A stretch of 64,000 nucleotides of DNA, from positions 113,392,168 through 113,456,167 of the forward strand of contig CM028379.1 of the NCBI GenBank assembly GCA_013146195.2. The letters run 5' to 3'. Position 1 is the stretch's first letter, and each line of letters opens with the position of its first letter. Of the stretch, positions 1 to 10,596 are shown piece after piece. The notes beneath the pieces are model-generated. The model ran no database searches. It was not told the origin of the DNA and saw only the letters and a list, made by a program, of their open reading frames with translations. The DNA comes from Codonopsis lanceolata (Eukaryota > Streptophyta > Magnoliopsida > Asterales > Campanulaceae). The position numbers were made by a program, and so were the translations under genes.

Positions 1-1031
1 GCCAACTGACTCAAGCTATAAGTCATCGCAATAGGAATAAAATGTGATGATTTAGTCAATCTATCCACAACATCTTGCACCCATGCGTGGCATCAAAACC
101 TCGGCGAGTGCGTGGCAATCCACGATATGCCGAAATCCCATTTCCACTCCAGGTATCTCAAGTGGTACGCAATAAACGTGTCTCGGTGTTCAGCTTTCAC
201 CTGTTGACATGTCAAGCATCTAGAGACATACTCTGCGATCTCTCTCTTCATTCCATTCCACCAAAACTGTCTCTTCAAGTCCCTATACATTTTAGTACTC
301 CCTGGATGTATAGTGTACTTGGCCTTGTGAGCCTCGTCAAGAACCATACGCTTAACTCCATCGGTGGCAGGAACACAAACTCTACCTCGAAAAGTCAAAA
401 TCCCATCGGTGTTCATAGCAAACTCCGGTGTCTTACCATCACCCAATCCATCAATAATTTTCCTCAATTCAGGATCAGTAGCTTGAGCTTCCTTGATCAA
501 CCCAAACAAAGCAGGCGTAGCACGCACACTAGCAAAGACAACACTATGCTCTCTCACAACTGGACTCCATTCGCGGACATCCTCGAGCATCTTCCATTCT
601 CTCATCATCAAGCAAGACATGTACACTTTCCTACTCAAGGCATCGGCAACAACATTAGCCTTCCCTGGATGATACAAGATAGTACAGTCATGATCCTTAA
701 GCTTCTCCATCCATCGTCTCTGTCGCATGTTCAACTCCTTCTGCGAAAAGAGATACTTTAAACTCTTGTGATCAGTGAATATCTCAAACTTAGCTCCATA
801 AAGATAATGCTTCCACTTATGAAGTGCAAATATGATGGCGGCTAATTCGAGATCATGCGTCGGATAATTCTGCTCATGAGGTGATAGCTTCCTCGAAGCA
901 TAGGCAATGACTCTCCCATTCTGCATAAGCACGCAACCCAAACCTTCTAGTGAAGCGTCGCTATAAATAACAAAGTTCTCCGAACCATTAGGCAATGCTA
1001 AGATAGGAGGCGTAGTCAACCTTCTCTTCAA
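1..1031 (-). pseudogene. RNase H and integrase zinc-finger region of copy A pol
   Basis: An open stretch of 312 codons (1031 to 93) covers the Ty3-type RNase H. The catalytic acidic positions are visible in YSDAS, DLELAA and TDHKSL, and the domain ends near VADALSRK at about residue 134. After a linker comes the integrase HHCC zinc-binding domain, with the histidines around AHKAKYTIHPG and the cysteine pair in CLTC near residue 275. The frame is lost soon after, where copy B continues into the integrase core. The last 92 bases at the window edge hold core sequence in another frame. RNase H removes the RNA strand during reverse transcription and integrase inserts the cDNA. The RNase H part looks complete, but the polyprotein as a whole is broken. 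Confidence 0.85.
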
Positions 1032-1760
1032 TTCACGAAAACTAGCCTCGCACTTATCACTCCATATAAAGAAGAATTCTTACGTGTCAATTTAGTCATC
1101 GGAGTAGCGATCTTCGAAAACCCCTCGATAAACCTACGGTAATAACCTGCCAAGCCCAAGAAACTACGGACTTCGGTCACTGTACTAGGCGTCTTCCACT
1201 TAGTAATCGCCTCAACCTTGGATGGATCTACTGCTATACCATCACTAGACACCACGTGTCCTAGAAAAGCAACTTGTTCCAACCAAAAAGCACATTTACT
1301 GAATTTTGCGTAAAGCTTCTTCTCACGCAAGATCAAAAGAACCTCTCTCAAGTGAATCTCATGCTCCTCTCGTGACTTCGAGTACACGAGGATATCATCA
1401 ATGAACACAACCACAAAGCAATCAAGATATTCATGAAACACCCTATTCATTAAATCCATAAAACTGCAGTGCATTCGTCAAACCAAAAGGCATAACCACG
1501 AACTCATAATGGCCATAACGTGTACGAAAGGCTGTCTTAGGAACATCCTCCTCTCGAACTCTCAACTGATAATAGCCACTCCTCAAGTCAAACTTGGAAT
1601 AAACAACTGAGCCTCGAAGTTGATCAAAGAGATCATCAATGTGTGGCAAGGGATACCGATTCTTGATAGTAACACGGTTCAACTGTCGATAGTCTATGCA
1701 AAGTCTTAGTAAACTACCATCCTTCTTTCTCACGAATAACAGGTGCACCCGGTGACACAC
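1028..1760 (-). pseudogene. Reverse transcriptase fragment of copy A pol
   Basis: Two overlapping open frames (1760-1443 and 1474-1028) together give the Ty3-gypsy reverse transcriptase core. The upstream frame carries LCIDYRQLN, FDLRSGYYQLR and VMPFGLTNA. The downstream frame carries the catalytic box in VVVFIDDILVYS, then FLGHVVSSDGI and FLGLAGYYRRFI. A frameshift near 1465 separates them, and at that point copy B has extra bases beside a CTGCAG. RT copies the element RNA into DNA in cytoplasmic particles. All hallmark blocks from the palm onward are present, so a single small indel accounts for the break. Confidence 0.87.
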
Positions 1761-2131
1761 TCGGTTTAATGAACTCTCTATCTAGAAGTTCTTGCAACTA
1801 CTCTTTCAATTCTTTCCTTCCATTTGGAGCCATTAAAGGCGCTACAGATATAGGCGAAGTTCACGGCAAAAAGCTTCTTATGCTCAACTCTACCTCTGTG
1901 AGGTAATGATAATCGGTAGAAAAGACATCCGGAAATTCACTAACTACCTAACATCTTCTAATTTAACAATGAGACACTAGTATCAAGCACGCAAGCTAAA
2001 TACTCGACAACCCCGAGATAAGAGTTGTCTAGCACGAAAGCGTAAATAACATGAATACCTTTCATAGCAAGATCACCCATAAACACGAACTCGAATGCAT
2101 AAAGTTGACTCTTTACGATCTAAGAATCTAC
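1761..2131 (-). pseudogene. RT N-terminus to protease remnant of copy A
   Basis: This stretch has no usable open frame, but it matches the corresponding part of copy B (about 5960-6359), which spans the RT N-terminus and the C-terminal end of the protease. The match runs up to the first N. It is decayed coding sequence of the same element. Confidence 0.6.
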
Positions 2132-2231
2132 NNNNNNNNNNNNNNNNNNNNNNNNNNNNNNNNNNNNNNNNNNNNNNNNNNNNNNNNNNNNNNNNNNNNN
2201 NNNNNNNNNNNNNNNNNNNNNNNNNNNNNNN
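2132..2231. other. Assembly gap of exactly 100 N
   Basis: There are 100 consecutive Ns, the usual placeholder for a gap of unknown length. On the left is the protease region of copy A. On the right the sequence resumes inside a Tekay LTR, matching from about 9508 of the other LTR. The true distance and even the adjacency of the two sides are unknown. Confidence 0.98.
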
Positions 2232-3286
2232 TTCTAATAGAGTGGGGAACACTTTTACTCTAGGCTTAGTGTCCAAATCAAAGCATTCATATCATACTAT
2301 TGCCCCCTCGGGCATGTGACTTCTCAAAATTACTCCAATATCATGGTAGAAATCAAGGAGAGCAATGAATTAGACATGAGAGAAGGGGAGCAAGAAGAGG
2401 TAGCATGTTATCTCTAACATGGACCTAAGGGAAATTGATAGCTTACCTCAAGCCAAGCAAAAGACGAAGCAAGAAAACTGTCGGCGACAATTGCTCGTGA
2501 CGACGGCGACGCTAAACGGCGGTCTCCGAAAGCGGGTCTTGAATCTCTGGAAGCCAACCCTCACGCACTAATCTCACCAAGACTCTCACGCACAAGCTCG
2601 CCCCTAGACCAGAGAAGACGAGGCGGAAGAAATGAGTCGAAATGAAGAGCAGCCGATGTAGTGTAGATTAGCTTGATTAAATGTTAATGGAATCCACATG
2701 TCACTTGATGAATGGTAGAAATAGGTTTAGCAATCTTAATTAGGCTTATTAGGCTAATTAGACTCTAATACAAGTGGTTTAAGTCACTAATGGTAGGGGT
2801 TTAGTAAGGTAAGTTCGCAATCACCAAAGCGTAAAAATCACGCTTGCCGGGATTCTTCCTGCTCGGGTTGTGGTGGCCGAACTTCCTTCATAATGTTCGG
2901 TTATCATGGCCGAACAAAGCCCAAAATGTTCGGTTGGCATGGTAGAACGATTCTCAGCCATACTTTAGGTCAAACAGTCCGATTTGCACGTATAACGCCA
3001 GATAAGGCATATACAACTCAAAGAAGCATTAGTAGAAAATGGTCTAAAAACAATGATAAATGTCTCTCAAGGTCTTGGCTAAGTCCAAATATCAAAGCCC
3101 GAGCAAGAACAAGTCAATCTAGAGCATGCAAGGCAATAGGCGCTCGATACGCAATAACGGCTCGATCAAGGAATGCAATCGAGTCAATCATGTTGTGGAT
3201 ACTATTAAAGCATGCTAAAAACATATTCTAATCATGTTAAACATGTATGGAAGACAAGTAATACAAGTAGGTTTCGGGTTCTCACA
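2232..3286 (-). repeat. 3' LTR of copy B, truncated by the gap
   Basis: This segment matches 9508-10596 of the other LTR, including the shared stretch around the repeated word ttcggttatcatgg and the end ggttctcaca. On the minus strand it begins TGTGAGAACC directly after the polypurine tract. About 1.5 kb of the LTR is missing on the left because of the gap. Confidence 0.88.
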
Positions 3287-3298
3287 TCCTCCCCACTT
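3287..3298 (-). promoter_or_regulatory. Polypurine tract of copy B
   Basis: The minus-strand purine run AAGTGGGGAGGA lies immediately upstream of the 3' LTR start TGTGAG, as expected for the plus-strand DNA primer of an LTR retrotransposon. Confidence 0.8.
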
Positions 3299-3560
3299 AA
3301 AGGAATTTAGTCCTAAATTCATAAAGAATCATCAAATAGGAAGGATATCTCTCTTTCATATCGAGCCTCTGTTTCCCAAGTAGCTTCCTCAATGTCATGG
3401 TTCTTCCATAAGACTTTCACTAACGGAATCCTTCTGCCTTCAAGATTTTCTCCTTAGTGTCAAGAATCCTCACCGGTCTTTCATCATAAGAAAGATCGGG
3501 TTCGAATGTAATCTCATCGTAAACAAGGACATACATTCATCTTTCAAGTACTTGCGTAGC
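3299..3560 (-). pseudogene. Integrase C-terminal chromodomain-like tail
   Basis: Minus-strand translation gives a typical plant chromovirus tail. It carries a block like ERPVRILD, then a segment like VKVLWKNH and EEATWETEARYE, and a stop shortly before the polypurine tract. In this family the tail follows the integrase core and helps direct integration to heterochromatin through modified histones. The frame is interrupted by small indels, so no long open frame covers it. The assignment rests on motif order and position rather than an intact ORF. Confidence 0.7.
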
Positions 3561-4630
3561 ATCGAGACATGGAATACATCGTGAACATCCGATAACGAAG
3601 GTGGCAATGTTAACCGATACGCCAAGGATCCAATCCTTTCTAAGATCTCAAATGGCCCAATAAATCTAGGTGAAAGTTTGCCTTTCTTCCCAAATCGCTA
3701 GTACCGCACGGGCGATACTTTGAATACATGATCACCAACTCGAAACTCTAAGTCGCCTCCGGTTGTCTGCGTAGCTTTTTGTTCACTCAAATGTAAGCAC
3801 CGTTCTAATCGCTTCACGCTCACCGATCGCTGCACCATCTCGAACCCCATAGCTTAGCTTCACCAACTTCTATCCCAAAGAAATCGGTGATCGACACTAC
3901 GCCCATACAAAGCTTCATATGGCGCCATTTCAATATTGACCGTAACGTTATTATAAGCAAATTTAATGGCAAATGAGAATCCCAACTACCTTTTAAAATC
4001 CATGGCACAAGCACGTAGCAAATCCTCTAGTACTTGGATCAATCTCTCGACCGACCCATCCGATCTGGGTGAAAAGTCAGCATCGAAATTCAACTGTCGC
4101 CCCAAAGCCTCTTGTAAAGCATGCCAAAATCAAGAAGTAAACCTCAGATCTCTATCCGATACAATGCTCTGAACACCATGTAGTCTCACGATATCCCGAA
4201 CATACAATGCCGCTTCCAACCGACTCAAACTATAAGTCATCGCAATAGGAATAAAGTCATGTGATGATTTAGTCAATCTATCCACAACAACCCATACCGC
4301 ATCAAAACCTCGACGAGTACGTGGCAATCCCGCCACGAAATCCATGGTGATATGCTCCCCATTTCCACTCCTGCATCTCAAGTGGTTTGCAGAATAAACC
4401 TGGGCAGTGCTCTCGGTGTTCAGCTTTCACTGTTGACATGTCAAGCATCTAGATACATACTCGCGATCTCTCTCTTCATTCCATTCCACCAAAACTGCCT
4501 CTTCAAGTCCCTATACATTTTAGTACTCCCTCGATGTATAGTGTACTTGGCCTTGTGAGCCTCATCAAGAACCATACGCTTAACTCCATCGGTGGTGAAC
4601 GCAAACTCTACCTCGAAAAGTCAAAATCCC
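3561..4630 (-). pseudogene. Integrase core of copy B
   Basis: The catalytic core is partly open at 4381-4130. The first catalytic Asp lies in TMDFVAGLP and the second in SDRDLRF; WVVVDRLTKS lies between them. The third catalytic residue (Glu) and the rest of the core fall in other frames down to about 3820. The HHCC zinc finger upstream (about 4400-4630) is also out of frame relative to copy A. Integrase joins retrotransposon cDNA to host DNA. Several frameshifts make this copy inactive as written. Confidence 0.8.
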
Positions 4631-5308
4631 ATCGGTGTTCATAGCAAACTCCTGTCTTACCATCACCCAAACCATCAATAATTTTCCTCAACTCGGATCA
4701 AGAGCTCCGAGCTTCCTTAATCAACCCAAACAAAGCAGCGTAGCACGCACACTAGCAAAGATAACACTATGCTCACAACCGACTCCATTCGCGACATCCT
4801 CGAGCATCTTCCACTCTCTCATCATCAAGCAAGACATGTACACTTTCCTACTCAAGGCATCGGCAACAACATTAGCCTTCCCTGGATGATACAAGATAGT
4901 ACAATGTGATCCTTAAGCTTCTCCATCCATCGCCTCTCGTCGCATGTTCAACTCCTTCGCGAAAAGAGATACTTTAAACTCTCAGTGATCGTGAATATCT
5001 CAAACTTAGCTCCATAAAGATAATGCTTCCACTTATGAAGTGCAAATATGATGGCGGCAATTCGAGATCATGTGTCGGATAATTCTCGCTCATGAGGTGA
5101 TAGCTTCCTCGAAGCATAGGCAATAACTCTCCCATTCTCGCATAAGCACGCAACCCAAACCTTCTAGTGAAGCGCCGCTATAAATAACAAAGTTCTCCAA
5201 CCATTAGGCAATGCTAAGATAGGAGTCAGTCAACCTTCTCTTCACCCGAAAACTAGCCTCGCACTTATCACTCCATATAAAAAGAAGAATTCTTCAGTGT
5301 CAATTTAG
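4631..5308 (-). pseudogene. RNase H of copy B
   Basis: This region aligns with the intact RNase H of copy A but carries many 1-3 bp differences that break the frame. Examples are extra bases at TCTGC-type words near 5090 and 5140 and losses near 4960-4990. No long frame survives. Because copy A is open across the same domain, the two copies compared directly show how much of the decay here is due to short indels. Confidence 0.8.
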
Positions 5309-6000
5309 TCATCTGAGTAGCGATCTTCGAAAACCCTCGATAAACCTACGGTAATAACCCGCCAAGCCCAAGAAACTACGGACTTTGGCCACTGCATTAG
5401 GCGCCTTCCACTTAGTAATCGCCTCAACCTTGGATGGATCCACCGCTATACCATCACTAGACACCACGTGTCCTAGAAAAGCAACTTGTTCCAAATTTAA
5501 AGCACACTTACTGAATTTCGCATAAAGCTTCTTCTCACGCAAGATCGAAAGAACCTCTCTCAAGTGAATCTCATGCTCCTCTCGTGACTTCGAGTACACG
5601 AGGATATCATCAATAAACACAACCACAAAGCAATCAAGATATTCATGAAACACCCTATTCATTAAATCCATAAAACTCCGCAGTGCATTCGCCAAACCAA
5701 AAGGCATAACCACGAACTCATAATGGCCATAACGTGTACGAAAGGTCATCTTAGAACATCCTCCTCTCGAACTCTCAACTGATAATAGCCACTCCTCAAG
5801 TCAAACTTGGAATAAACAACTGAGCCTCGAAGTTGATCAAAGAGATCATCAATGTGTGGCAAGGGATACCGATTCTTGATAGTAACCTGGTTCAACTGTC
5901 GATAATCTATGCAAAGTCGTAAACTACCATCTTTCTTTCACGAATAACACCGTGCACCCTACTGTGACACACTCGGCTTAATGAACTCTCTATCAGAAGT
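5309..6000 (-). pseudogene. Reverse transcriptase of copy B
   Basis: An open frame of 146 codons (5749-5309) covers the palm and connection of a Ty3-gypsy RT. It has VMPFGLANA, the catalytic FIDD in VVVFIDDILVYS, FLGHVVSSDG and FLGLAGYYRRFI. The N-terminal fingers (about 5750-6000, with FDLRSGYYQLR-type sequence) are present but frameshifted near 5755, where copy A has a few extra bases. The function is copying element RNA to cDNA. Apart from the frameshift the hallmark residues are retained. Confidence 0.85.
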
Positions 6001-6247
6001 TCTTGCAACTGCTCTTTCACTATTCTCTCAACTCCCTGAGCCATTCCTCGTAAGGCGCTCTAGATATAGGCGAAGTCCCCGCAAAAGCTCAATGCAAAAC
6101 TCTAACTCTCGGCCGGGAGGCAATGCATAATCGGTAGAAAAGACATCCGAAATTCACTAACTACCTGAACATCTTCTAATTTAGCAATGAGACACTAGTA
6201 TCAAGCACGCAAGCTAAATACCCCCACAACCCCGAGATAAGAGTTGT
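6001..6247 (-). pseudogene. Protease to RT linker, decayed
   Basis: Sequence between the open protease frame and the RT fingers. It corresponds to 1761-2050 of copy A. No continuous frame is visible. It is expected to encode the linker that leads into RT. Confidence 0.55.
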
Positions 6248-6658
6248 CTAGCACGTAGCGTAAATAACATGAATACCTTTCATAGCAAGATCACCCATAA
6301 ACACGAACTCCGGAATACTAGGCATGGCAAAAGTGACTCTCTTACGACGGCAATCTACTAAAGCATGATTCGCACAAAGCCAATCCATACCAAGAATCAC
6401 ATCAAAGTCTCGAATAGGCAATACTACCAAATCAGCATGCAAGACTCGATCATTAACAAGCACGTCACAATCTCTATAAACCTCAGACGCCAATAAGCAT
6501 TCACCCAATGGTGTAGACACCTCAAGCACGTAAGGCAACTGAGCAGGCAATACACATAAATGCTCTATGAAATGCGATGCGACATAAGAATGAGTAGAAC
6601 CGGGATCAATAAGAACTCGAGCTCTATGACCGAAGACAGAGAGAATACCTCCGATCAC
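6248..6658 (-). CDS. Retropepsin-like aspartic protease of copy B
   Basis: An open stretch of 136 codons encodes the retroviral-type aspartic protease of the Tekay lineage. The active-site block is LIDPGSTHSYV near residue 15, and the second hydrophobic block is FDVILGMDWL near residue 90. The Pro after the catalytic Asp (DPGSTHS) is characteristic of Tekay/Del chromoviruses, where other groups have DSGAT. The enzyme cleaves the Gag-Pol polyprotein within virus-like particles. It is a domain of the polyprotein, so the first Met is not a real start. It ends in a frame change before the RT region. Confidence 0.85.
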   Translation of the reverse strand: MIGGILSVFGHRARVLIDPGSTHSYVASHFIEHLCVLPAQLPYVLEVSTPLGECLLASEVYRDCDVLVNDRVLHADLVVLPIRDFDVILGMDWLCANHALVDCRRKRVTFAMPSIPEFVFMGDLAMKGIHVIYATC

Positions 6659-6728
6659 ATGTGTAGACTCGGGAACACCTTGCCGATCAAGTGCAAAACA
6701 CGAGCCTCGCGCCTTTAGACGCCCATCA

Positions 6729-7640
6729 CTATCTCTTTGATCCGGATTGCCGAACGTAACCTACTGATCGAGTCGTTCTCGACTTAGGACAATCTCTGAG
6801 CTGATGACTAGGATCTCCACAAAGAAGACAAGAGCCAAGCCTAGATCTGCACTGCTCGCTAGAATGCCCAATCTTATGGCAATAAGAACAAGTCAAAGGT
6901 CCACTACCCTGAGTCGGCTGCTCCTGAGGAGTAAAAGCACTACTACCACACTCCGACCGCCGCCTAAATCGGCCCACCGCATCGCCGCCTATTCTCGATT
7001 ATTAAACGACGATTGCCCTGATGGCCGGATCGATTCCCTGAAGATTGACCCCTCCCTGAATGCTGTGAGGTCACCTGCGAAGACTGCTGCTGAGAAGACT
7101 TCTGTCTGTGCTCCTCAATGTCTCGCTCTATCTCAAAAGCACGATCTATCAAGCGCCCCGTAATCCTCCAACCAAGAGATAACAACTGCCTCCTAAACTC
7201 AGTCTTCAACCCCTTCACAAACTTATGAGTCCTGTGTCTCTCATCCGCACCGATGTGCACAATAACGGATAATTCAATGAACTTAGCAAAATACCGAGCT
7301 ATGCACATGGTTCCCTCGCTCCAAATCTTGGAACTCTTCTCTCGCCGTCGCCTAACCACAACAGCACGTAAGAAGCCCTAAACTCCATCTCAAAGTTAGG
7401 CCATACTTGAGCCACTCGATTCAACTCCCAACTAGCTTGTAAAACCTCCCACCAATGATTGGCGGCTCCTCTAAGCTTATACACAGCTAACACAACCTTC
7501 TCCTCATCCGCATACCCGTGAATCGCAAAGATCTTCTTCACGCCCTCTAACCATAACTCCGCCATACTAGCATCCGATTCTCCTTCAAATGATGGAGGCT
7601 TCATTTTCAAGAACCTCTCCAAGATAGTATTATTTCGCAA
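6729..7640 (-). pseudogene. Gag of copy B, frameshifted
   Basis: Three overlapping frames give one gag. At 7640-7299 is the retrotransposon gag (capsid) domain, with KPPSFEGE, AVYKLRGAANHWWE and FRASY-type sequence. At 7359-6964 is the rest of the capsid and a basic, Gln/Ser-rich linker. At 6977-6729 is the nucleocapsid, with two zinc knuckles, CSYCHKIGHSSEQC and CLLCGDPSHQLRDC, both CX2CX4HX4C. Gag forms the particle and the knuckles bind element RNA. The N-terminus probably begins upstream of 7640 in a Pro-rich stretch in another frame. Confidence 0.83.
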
Positions 7641-8020
7641 CTCTTGCTTCGTATAACTTCATTCCTTGGTGGCGATACTCGATTCGGCTCTCGGTGGCGG
7701 TGGAGGAAGGTATTCTGACCCCGACCTATCTCGAGCCATTCTCGGCCATAAACTGTCATGCGGCGATACAAATCGCCTTATCCGAGCATTCATGCCCTAC
7801 CGGATTCGGTGGTGGAGGTGGCAACTCCGCCTCAGTTCATCAGAACTCTCCCGGTCCGCTCTACCTCGGCCTCCACACGACCGCTCTAGGATTCACCATC
7901 AAGCACCTATAAGAATTCACTGGACGTTAGAATATCACACAAGAAATAACCCACCTAGGCCATGGAACCTATCCCCGACCAATAGCTAACGCACTAACCA
8001 ATAACAAAAGCTAACGAGAG
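7641..8020 (-). other. 5' leader and gag N-terminus of copy B
   Basis: About 380 bases between the primer site and the open gag frame. The part next to gag encodes a Pro/Gly-rich segment in mixed frames, probably the decayed gag N-terminus. The rest is untranslated leader. I see no other feature. Confidence 0.55.
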
Positions 8021-8030
8021 CTCGATACCA
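8021..8030 (-). promoter_or_regulatory. Primer binding site (tRNA-Met type) of copy B
   Basis: On the minus strand the LTR ends in CA, followed by two bases and then TGGTATCGAG, close to the standard initiator tRNA-Met site TGGTATCAGAG. The missing A is another indel at a CAG. The position next to the LTR fixes the LTR boundary at 8033. Confidence 0.75.
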
Positions 8031-8032
8031 AC

Positions 8033-10596
8033 TGGCGACCCGACCCCTGACCGAGATGGGACCGCGACCGAGCGCCAAACAAGACAAGACAGGACAAGAA
8101 AGGAAGAACATGCAAGGACTCAAATAATTTTATTTTTAAAACTGACGTGACGCAACATTTCAGTCGCAGGAGAACTCGACACAAAAGGTCGGTAATTTTC
8201 AAAATCATTTCACCTGATAAACAGTTAAGCAATAAATCCAAGTCTTCGGCGACACTACAAATTTAGGAACCCAAGCTAAGCAAGAAATATGACGAGGAAA
8301 TAAATAAGAGCTAATGGGATGCTCAATGAAGTCTAAATGTAGCGAACGTTAACAAGATATACAAGGCACGGCTAACACATTTGCCGGCATCAAGAGAAGA
8401 TAATTACTACAAGAGTTAATACTACAAGCAGCTAACAAGATACACGAGTACAAGTCTATACAATCCCAAGCATAGTCTAGATGACTAGCTTATACCCATC
8501 GTCCTTGCAAAATACAAAAGAAGAGAAGAGGACTTCTAAGACCACCTCTTCGACTGCAAAAGCCTGATCAAAAGGGAACTAAAGTATACGAGCACTGCGA
8601 TCCTCAACGGGAAGGTCCTGACCTGCTAGGATCTAAAAAAAGTACAGGGGAACGGGTAAGTCATAAAGACTCGTAAGCTATCAATCATGCATGACATGGC
8701 AATATGCAACACGTAAGGCAAGACATTATTACAAGCATGTAGATCAAGTATATGAATTGCACATTATTGCACATAGTCACATAATATGAGGATATAAAGC
8801 CGGGCCGTCAGAGACCTCGCAAAAATGTACACCTTCATGACGTGCATGAATCGATGGGTGTGATAATACATCGATCTTCCGAGGATATTCTCGGGATAAA
8901 CATGAAGTCAATCTCAATGGTCGCGTATTGGTTGGCCAAGAGAGCTCTTCCCCACTGTGGCCAGCTAAAGGAGGTGTGTGACATGATCAAGCACGCCACC
9001 GGTGGACTCATGCAATGCCAAGTAGTATTTACTCAACAATGAGTTAGTATGGAACGAGTCCGACAAGAGCGTCCTCGTTCGAGACAAGTATATAATCTCA
9101 TCAATAAACAAGCAAGATTGAGTTCGACAAGAGCGAACTCAATATATCAAGTATGCATTTATTATGTCATAAAGATACAAGCATGATAGTCAATCCATTT
9201 CAAGAGTCTAGAATTAGTTTTCTAGTGGAACGCATATAATAACGTCGTAGGGATTTCCATTGAGCCGGTATTGTTCAATAGCTCACTAATGTCGACTCCG
9301 TTGAGTCATTTCTATAAATCCAAACTTGTAGAGTTAAAGTACTATTTGCATTTCCAACTCTTTTCTAAGTTATCGCATTGATTTATCTAGGTCACTAATC
9401 CACATAACAATCATAGCCAAGAATAAATTGAAGTCCCCAATTTATGGAACCCTAGAATCACGTTTTTCCCAAATAATGGTCGAAAGTCTATGACCCAAGA
9501 ATAATAATTATTCTTAATATAGAGTAGAACACTTTTACTTCTAGGCTTAGTGTCCAAATCAAAGCATTTGCATTCATAGTCTATTATTCCCTGATTTTCG
9601 TACTCTCAAAATTACTCCAATATCATGGTAGAAATCAAGGAGAGCAATGAATTAGACATGAGAGAAGGGGAGCAAGAAGAGGTAGCATGTTATCTCTAAC
9701 ATGGACCTAAGGGAAATTGATAGCTTACCTCAAGCCAAGCAAAAGACGAAGCAAGAAAAACGGTCGGCGACAATTGCTCGTATCGACGGCGGCGACGCAA
9801 CGGCGGTCTCGGAATCGCAAGCGGGTCTTGAATCTCTTGGAAGCCAACCCCTCACGCACTAATCTCACCAAGACTCTCACGCACAAGCTCGCCCTAGACC
9901 AGAGAAGACGAGGCGGAAGAAATGAGTCGTGAAATGAAGAGTAGAGCTGATGTAGTGTAGATTAGCTTGATTAAATGATAATGGAATCCACATGTCACTT
10001 GATGAATGGTAGAAATAGGTTTAGCAATCTTAATTAGGCTTAGATTAGGCTAATTAGACTCTAATACAAGTGGTTTAAGTCACTAATGGTAGGGGTGTAG
10101 TAAGGGTAAGTTCATAATCAGCCAAAGTTGCAGAAAAATCACGTTTTGCTGGAGTTCTGCTCTGTTCGGTTGTGGTGGCCGAACTTCCTTCATAATGTTC
10201 GGTTATCATGGCCGAACAAAGCCCAAAATGTTCGGTTGGCATGGTAGAACGATTCCTCAGGCCATACTTTAGGTCAAACAGGTCCAGATTTGCGCGTATA
10301 ACGCGTATAAGGCATATACAACTCGAAGAAGCATTAGAATGAGTATCAAGGGTCTTAAAAACAATGATAAATGTCTCTCAAGGTCTTGGCTAAGTCCAAA
10401 TATCAAAGCCCGAGCAAGAACAAGTCAATCTAGAGCATGCAAGGCAATAGGCGTTCGATACGGCAATAACGGTTCGATCAAGGAATGCAATCAAGTCAAT
10501 CGTGTTAGGGATATTACTAGCATGTTAAAAACATATTCTAATCATGTTAAACATGTATGGAAGACAATTAATACAAGTAGGTTTCGGGTTCTCACA
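8033..10596 (-). repeat. 5' LTR of copy B, 2.56 kb
   Basis: On the plus strand this begins TGGCGACC next to the primer site and ends GGTTCTCACA. Its right 1.1 kb matches 2232-3286. It has no coding region. A short word, ttcggttatcatgg, and its relatives repeat around 10155-10250. Expected promoter and polyadenylation signals cannot be placed reliably by eye. At 10597 the sequence passes directly into the satellite. Confidence 0.85.

Larger units (their letters stand above)
1..2131 (-). mobile_element. Partial Tekay/Del-type Ty3-gypsy retrotransposon, copy A
   Basis: This is an internal fragment of a chromovirus-type Ty3-gypsy element read on the minus strand. From high to low coordinate it holds the end of protease, reverse transcriptase, RNase H and the start of integrase. 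It aligns by eye along its whole length with 4215-6359 of the neighbouring copy B, in the same orientation, with many 1-4 bp differences. It enters from outside the left edge and stops at the N gap, so no LTR or target duplication can be assigned. It could be a second insertion or an uncollapsed duplicate of copy B created during assembly. Confidence 0.85.
2232..10596 (-). mobile_element. Tekay/Del-type Ty3-gypsy chromovirus, copy B
   Basis: A nearly whole LTR retrotransposon in minus orientation: 5' LTR 8033-10596, primer site 8021-8030, gag, protease, RT, RNase H, integrase with chromodomain, polypurine tract 3287-3298, and a 3' LTR (2232-3286) truncated by the N gap. Lineage is inferred from the protease motif DPGSTHS, the gag with two CCHC knuckles, the chromodomain-like integrase tail and LTRs above 2.5 kb. 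Its right end cuts the satellite monomer within gctgctgcttgtg, so it inserted into the array. The left flank and target duplication are lost in the gap. Coding regions carry many small indels. Confidence 0.88.

Noticed and set aside
75..761. A 228-codon plus-strand frame opposite the gypsy pol
   Set aside because: It is antisense to the well-supported RNase H-integrase frame and has no recognisable features.
2051..2319. Open frames spanning the N gap
   Set aside because: They exist only because unknown bases contain no stop codons.
8033..10596. Host gene in the long stretch right of the gypsy gag
   Set aside because: Its right half is repeated at 2232-3286 and it is bounded by a primer site and the satellite junction, so it is an LTR.
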